A stretch of 14,839 nt of DNA from an uncultured bacterium (GTDB lineage Bacteria > Actinomycetota > Coriobacteriia > Coriobacteriales > Coriobacteriaceae): assembly GCA_905215725.1 (NCBI GenBank), contig CAJMRD010000052.1, positions 1-14,839 on the forward strand, written 5' to 3'. Both the position numbers and the translations under genes were made by a program. Of this stretch, positions 12,707-14,839 are shown in pieces. How positions within the stretch are numbered: position 1 is the stretch's first letter; each line of letters opens with the position of its first letter. The notes beneath the pieces are model-generated. The model saw only the letters and a program-made list of their open reading frames with translations. It ran no database searches and was not told the DNA's origin.

Positions 12707-14009
12707 AGGCCAGATGGTCTTGGATGAGGTCGCAGATGGCTCGGGCGTCGTTGATGTTGATGGCTCGGGTCGCAAAGCCTGCGTCGAAGGCCTGACGCGC
12801 CAGGGCTTCGTTGCAGGCAAGGGCCAGCGTGTGACCGTCGACCAGGTCGAGCGAGCTCTTGCCGCGCAAACGGTCGACACCCGATCGCGCGACGACGATG
12901 TTGTCGAAGCCCTCGGTCTTGTAACCCTCGATGATCACCACGTCGACATCGTTGTAACGCGACAGCAGCTCGCGCGCGGGCATCTCGTCCTCCTCGCGCG
13001 TGTCGGCGTACTCCGCCCAGCGCGTGGCGCAGATGAGCCCCACGTGCTTGGATCCGGCCTGGTGATGGCGCCACGTATCCTTAGCGGGCACATCGATATC
13101 AAAGCCGTGATGCCCATGATGCTTGAGCGAACCCACGCGCAGGCCTCGGCGGGTGAGCTCGGCGATAACCTTCTCGACAAGCGTGGTCTTGCCCGAGTTC
13201 TGGTAGCCGATAAACGCGATCGCGGGGACGGCCGGAGCTGGAACTGCGGGCGCGACGGCAGCGGACGCGCTCGCGAGGGCGGCACCGTCAGCAGCCACGG
13301 ACTCAACAGCAGCGGCCTGACGCTCTGCACGATCCCACACGCCCGAGCGGCCGCCCTCCTTGTGCAGCAGGCGCACGTCGACGATCTCCATGCCGCGATC
13401 GACGGCCTTGCACATGTCGTAGATGGTCAGGCACGCGGCACTCGCTCCAGTCAGGGCCTCCATCTCGATACCCGTCTTGCCCGTCACGCCGGCCGTAACC
13501 AGTACGTGAAAGCCAACCTGCCCGTCCGTGCGTGCCGGTGCCCAGCCCTCGGGCACGTCATCGGCCGGCGTCCCCGCCGCAGCGATGGGCTCGATATCGC
13601 ACTTGCTCTTGGTAATGAGCAACGGGTGGCACATGGGGATAATGTCGCTCGTGCGCTTGATGGCCATAATGCCCGCCACGCGCGCGCAGGCAAGCACGTC
13701 GCCCTTTTTGGCGCGGTCCTGCAGCACCATGGTCTGCGTCTCGGGATGCATGAGGATGGCGCCCTCGGCGATGGCGATGCGATGGGTCTCGGCCTTGTCG
13801 GACACGTCGACCATGCGCACCTCGCCCTTGGCGTCCACGTGCGTCAGCTCGTCACGACGGGCGTCGCGGGTGGACTCGGCGACAGCGCTGGCAGTCGGCT
13901 GCGCGGACGCGGCGGCGTTGCCTGCATTCGCCGCAGCCGTGACTTTGTGGGCAGACATCGCGGCCCTGCGAGCGGCCTTGGTGGCATCGGCGTACCTGCT
14001 CTTGGCCAT
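12705..14009 (-). CDS. MoaC-MobB fusion: cyclic pyranopterin monophosphate synthase plus molybdenum cofactor GTP-binding protein
   Basis: This 434-aa cytosolic protein has two parts. The MoaC domain (about 55-225) turns the 3',8-cyclo-GTP made by MoaA into cyclic pyranopterin monophosphate. It shows KGDVLACARVAGI, the MCHPL motif, TGKTGIEMEALTGAS and the catalytic DMCKAVDR (Asp198, Lys201). After an Ala/Pro-rich linker (about 230-263) a MobB domain follows, with the Walker A motif GYQNSGKTT (268-276), SLKHHGHHGFDID and VIIEGYK. MobB is a P-loop GTPase that helps attach the nucleotide to molybdopterin. Residues 1-55 form an extra Ala-rich, basic extension before the usual MoaC start (LTHVDAKGEVRMVDVSDK). 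ATG 14009 was chosen because GGAGG lies 8 nt upstream. It follows moaA by 4 nt, so the two are one operon. Confidence 0.96.
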   Translation of the reverse strand: MAKSRYADATKAARRAAMSAHKVTAAANAGNAAASAQPTASAVAESTRDARRDELTHVDAKGEVRMVDVSDKAETHRIAIAEGAILMHPETQTMVLQDRAKKGDVLACARVAGIMAIKRTSDIIPMCHPLLITKSKCDIEPIAAAGTPADDVPEGWAPARTDGQVGFHVLVTAGVTGKTGIEMEALTGASAACLTIYDMCKAVDRGMEIVDVRLLHKEGGRSGVWDRAERQAAAVESVAADGAALASASAAVAPAVPAPAVPAIAFIGYQNSGKTTLVEKVIAELTRRGLRVGSLKHHGHHGFDIDVPAKDTWRHHQAGSKHVGLICATRWAEYADTREEDEMPARELLSRYNDVDVVIIEGYKTEGFDNIVVARSGVDRLRGKSSLDLVDGHTLALACNEALARQAFDAGFATRAININDARAICDLIQDHLA

Positions 14010-14013
14010 ATGA

Positions 14014-14839
14014 TCATCCTCCGATTTGGGACATAAATCGTTGCGTGCCCTCAATTATCGCGTGTTCCTGCGGTTTGTGGGCCACGGCATCGCGCCAAAT
14101 CGAAAGTACCTGCATATCATCACCACGGCGCAGCGCCTCACGCACCGAATACTCGGCATCGCTAAACAGGCACGGACGCACGTTGCCATCGGCCGTCAGG
14201 CGCAGACGGTTGCAATTCGCACAAAAATGGTTGGACATGGCGCTGATAAAGCCGACCGTTCCCGCCGCGCCCGGAAAGTGCCAATAGCGCGCGGGGCCCG
14301 CACCAGCAGGAGCGTCGGTGATCTTAAGCGGTTCGAGCTCGCCCAGACCCGCCGCGGCGGCCCCGGCATTGATGCGCGCCCGCAGCTCGTCGCTCGGCAC
14401 GGTATCGCTCGCATCCCACAGCTCGGGATTGAGCGCGGGCGCATGCGGGTCCACAGCGCAATGCGAGCTCGTGCGCTCGTCGCCAATGGGCATGTATTCG
14501 ATAAAGCGCAGGTGGATGGGTCGGTCGACGGTCAGCCGTGCGAGGGCCGCCACATCCTGGTTGAGCCGGCGCACCACAACACAGTTGACCTTAACGGGCT
14601 CAAAGCCCCAGGCCAGCGCCGCGTCGATGCCAGCCATGGTCTGCTCGAGTCGGCCCAGGCGCGTGATCTTTCCAAACAGCGAGGGGTCGAGCGTGTCGAG
14701 CGAGATGTTGACGCGGTTAAGCCCGGCGTCTTTGAGCTGTGGCGCCAGCTTGGGCAGCAGGGCGCCGTTGGTGGTGAGCGAGATGTCCTCGATCTGCGGA
14801 ATCGCGCGGATGTCGCGAATAAGCGGAATGATACGGCGG
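14014..14839 (-). CDS. moaA: MoaA, GTP 3',8-cyclase (C-terminal 274 residues, cut by window edge)
   Basis: MoaA is a radical SAM enzyme that carries out the first step of molybdenum cofactor synthesis, cyclising GTP to 3',8-cyclo-7,8-dihydro-GTP. The window holds the middle and C-terminus, including SLTTNGALLP, NRVNISLDTLD and HLRFIEYMPIG. The three cysteines for the C-terminal Fe-S cluster are in FCANCNRLR and VRPCLFS (about 14165-14225). The protein ends QIGG, matching the C-terminal double glycine known to matter in this family. The N-terminal radical SAM CxxxCxxC motif lies beyond the window. The stop codon is 4 nt before the moaC-mobB start, and its last codons supply that gene's ribosome site. 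An internal ATG at 14637 is not the start, because conserved sequence continues upstream. Confidence 0.97.
   Translation of the reverse strand, partial: RRIIPLIRDIRAIPQIEDISLTTNGALLPKLAPQLKDAGLNRVNISLDTLDPSLFGKITRLGRLEQTMAGIDAALAWGFEPVKVNCVVVRRLNQDVAALARLTVDRPIHLRFIEYMPIGDERTSSHCAVDPHAPALNPELWDASDTVPSDELRARINAGAAAAGLGELEPLKITDAPAGAGPARYWHFPGAAGTVGFISAMSNHFCANCNRLRLTADGNVRPCLFSDAEYSVREALRRGDDMQVLSIWRDAVAHKPQEHAIIEGTQRFMSQIGG

Noticed and set aside
12714..14036. Plus-strand 440-codon frame opposite moaC-mobB
   Set aside because: Shadow frame without family motifs; the opposite strand has intact MoaC and MobB motifs.

Overview
The window is GC-rich bacterial DNA with strong Shine-Dalgarno sites and LPXTG-type surface proteins, so it comes from a Gram-positive actinobacterial lineage. 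The combination of a sortase-dependent pilus locus, gatC-gatA, a moaC-mobB fusion and dispersed hairpin repeats best fits a gut Coriobacteriia member such as Collinsella. That genus call is inference, because there is no rRNA or marker gene here to test it. Every convincing gene lies on the minus strand, so transcription runs from high to low coordinates.

Right end (14839 to 12705): molybdenum cofactor synthesis. The C-terminal part of moaA (cut by the window edge) is followed after 4 nt by a fused moaC-mobB gene, and the unit ends at a hairpin overlapping the stop codon. Next come an MFS exporter (12439-11159) and a Cof-type HAD phosphatase (10945-10124), each flanked by copies of two small palindromic repeat families.

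Middle (10123 to 1155): a sortase-assembled pilus locus. A 504-nt AT-rich regulatory region leads into a 1105-aa beta-helix adhesin, probably the tip pilin. A 556-aa minor pilin is coupled to it by a GTGAATAA overlap, and a 572-aa major pilin follows after a short hairpin-bearing gap. A strong intrinsic terminator closes the pilin transcript. After it come a possible 50-aa hydrophobic/basic small protein and then a class C sortase, so the sortase seems to be expressed separately from its substrates. Base composition switches sharply between the adjacent pilin genes, which suggests a mosaic, exchanged locus.

Left end (1154 to 1): an intergenic stretch with a 21-bp minisatellite, a long palindrome and a short hairpin repeat, then gatC and the start of gatA (translationally coupled by TAATG), for tRNA-dependent amidation of Asn/Gln-tRNA. 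gatA is cut by the window edge.

The most unusual content is the pilus locus, with its very long beta-helix tip protein, atypical sorting signals and atypical sortase lid region, and the two repeat families in the intergenic spaces (one with two copies, one with four).
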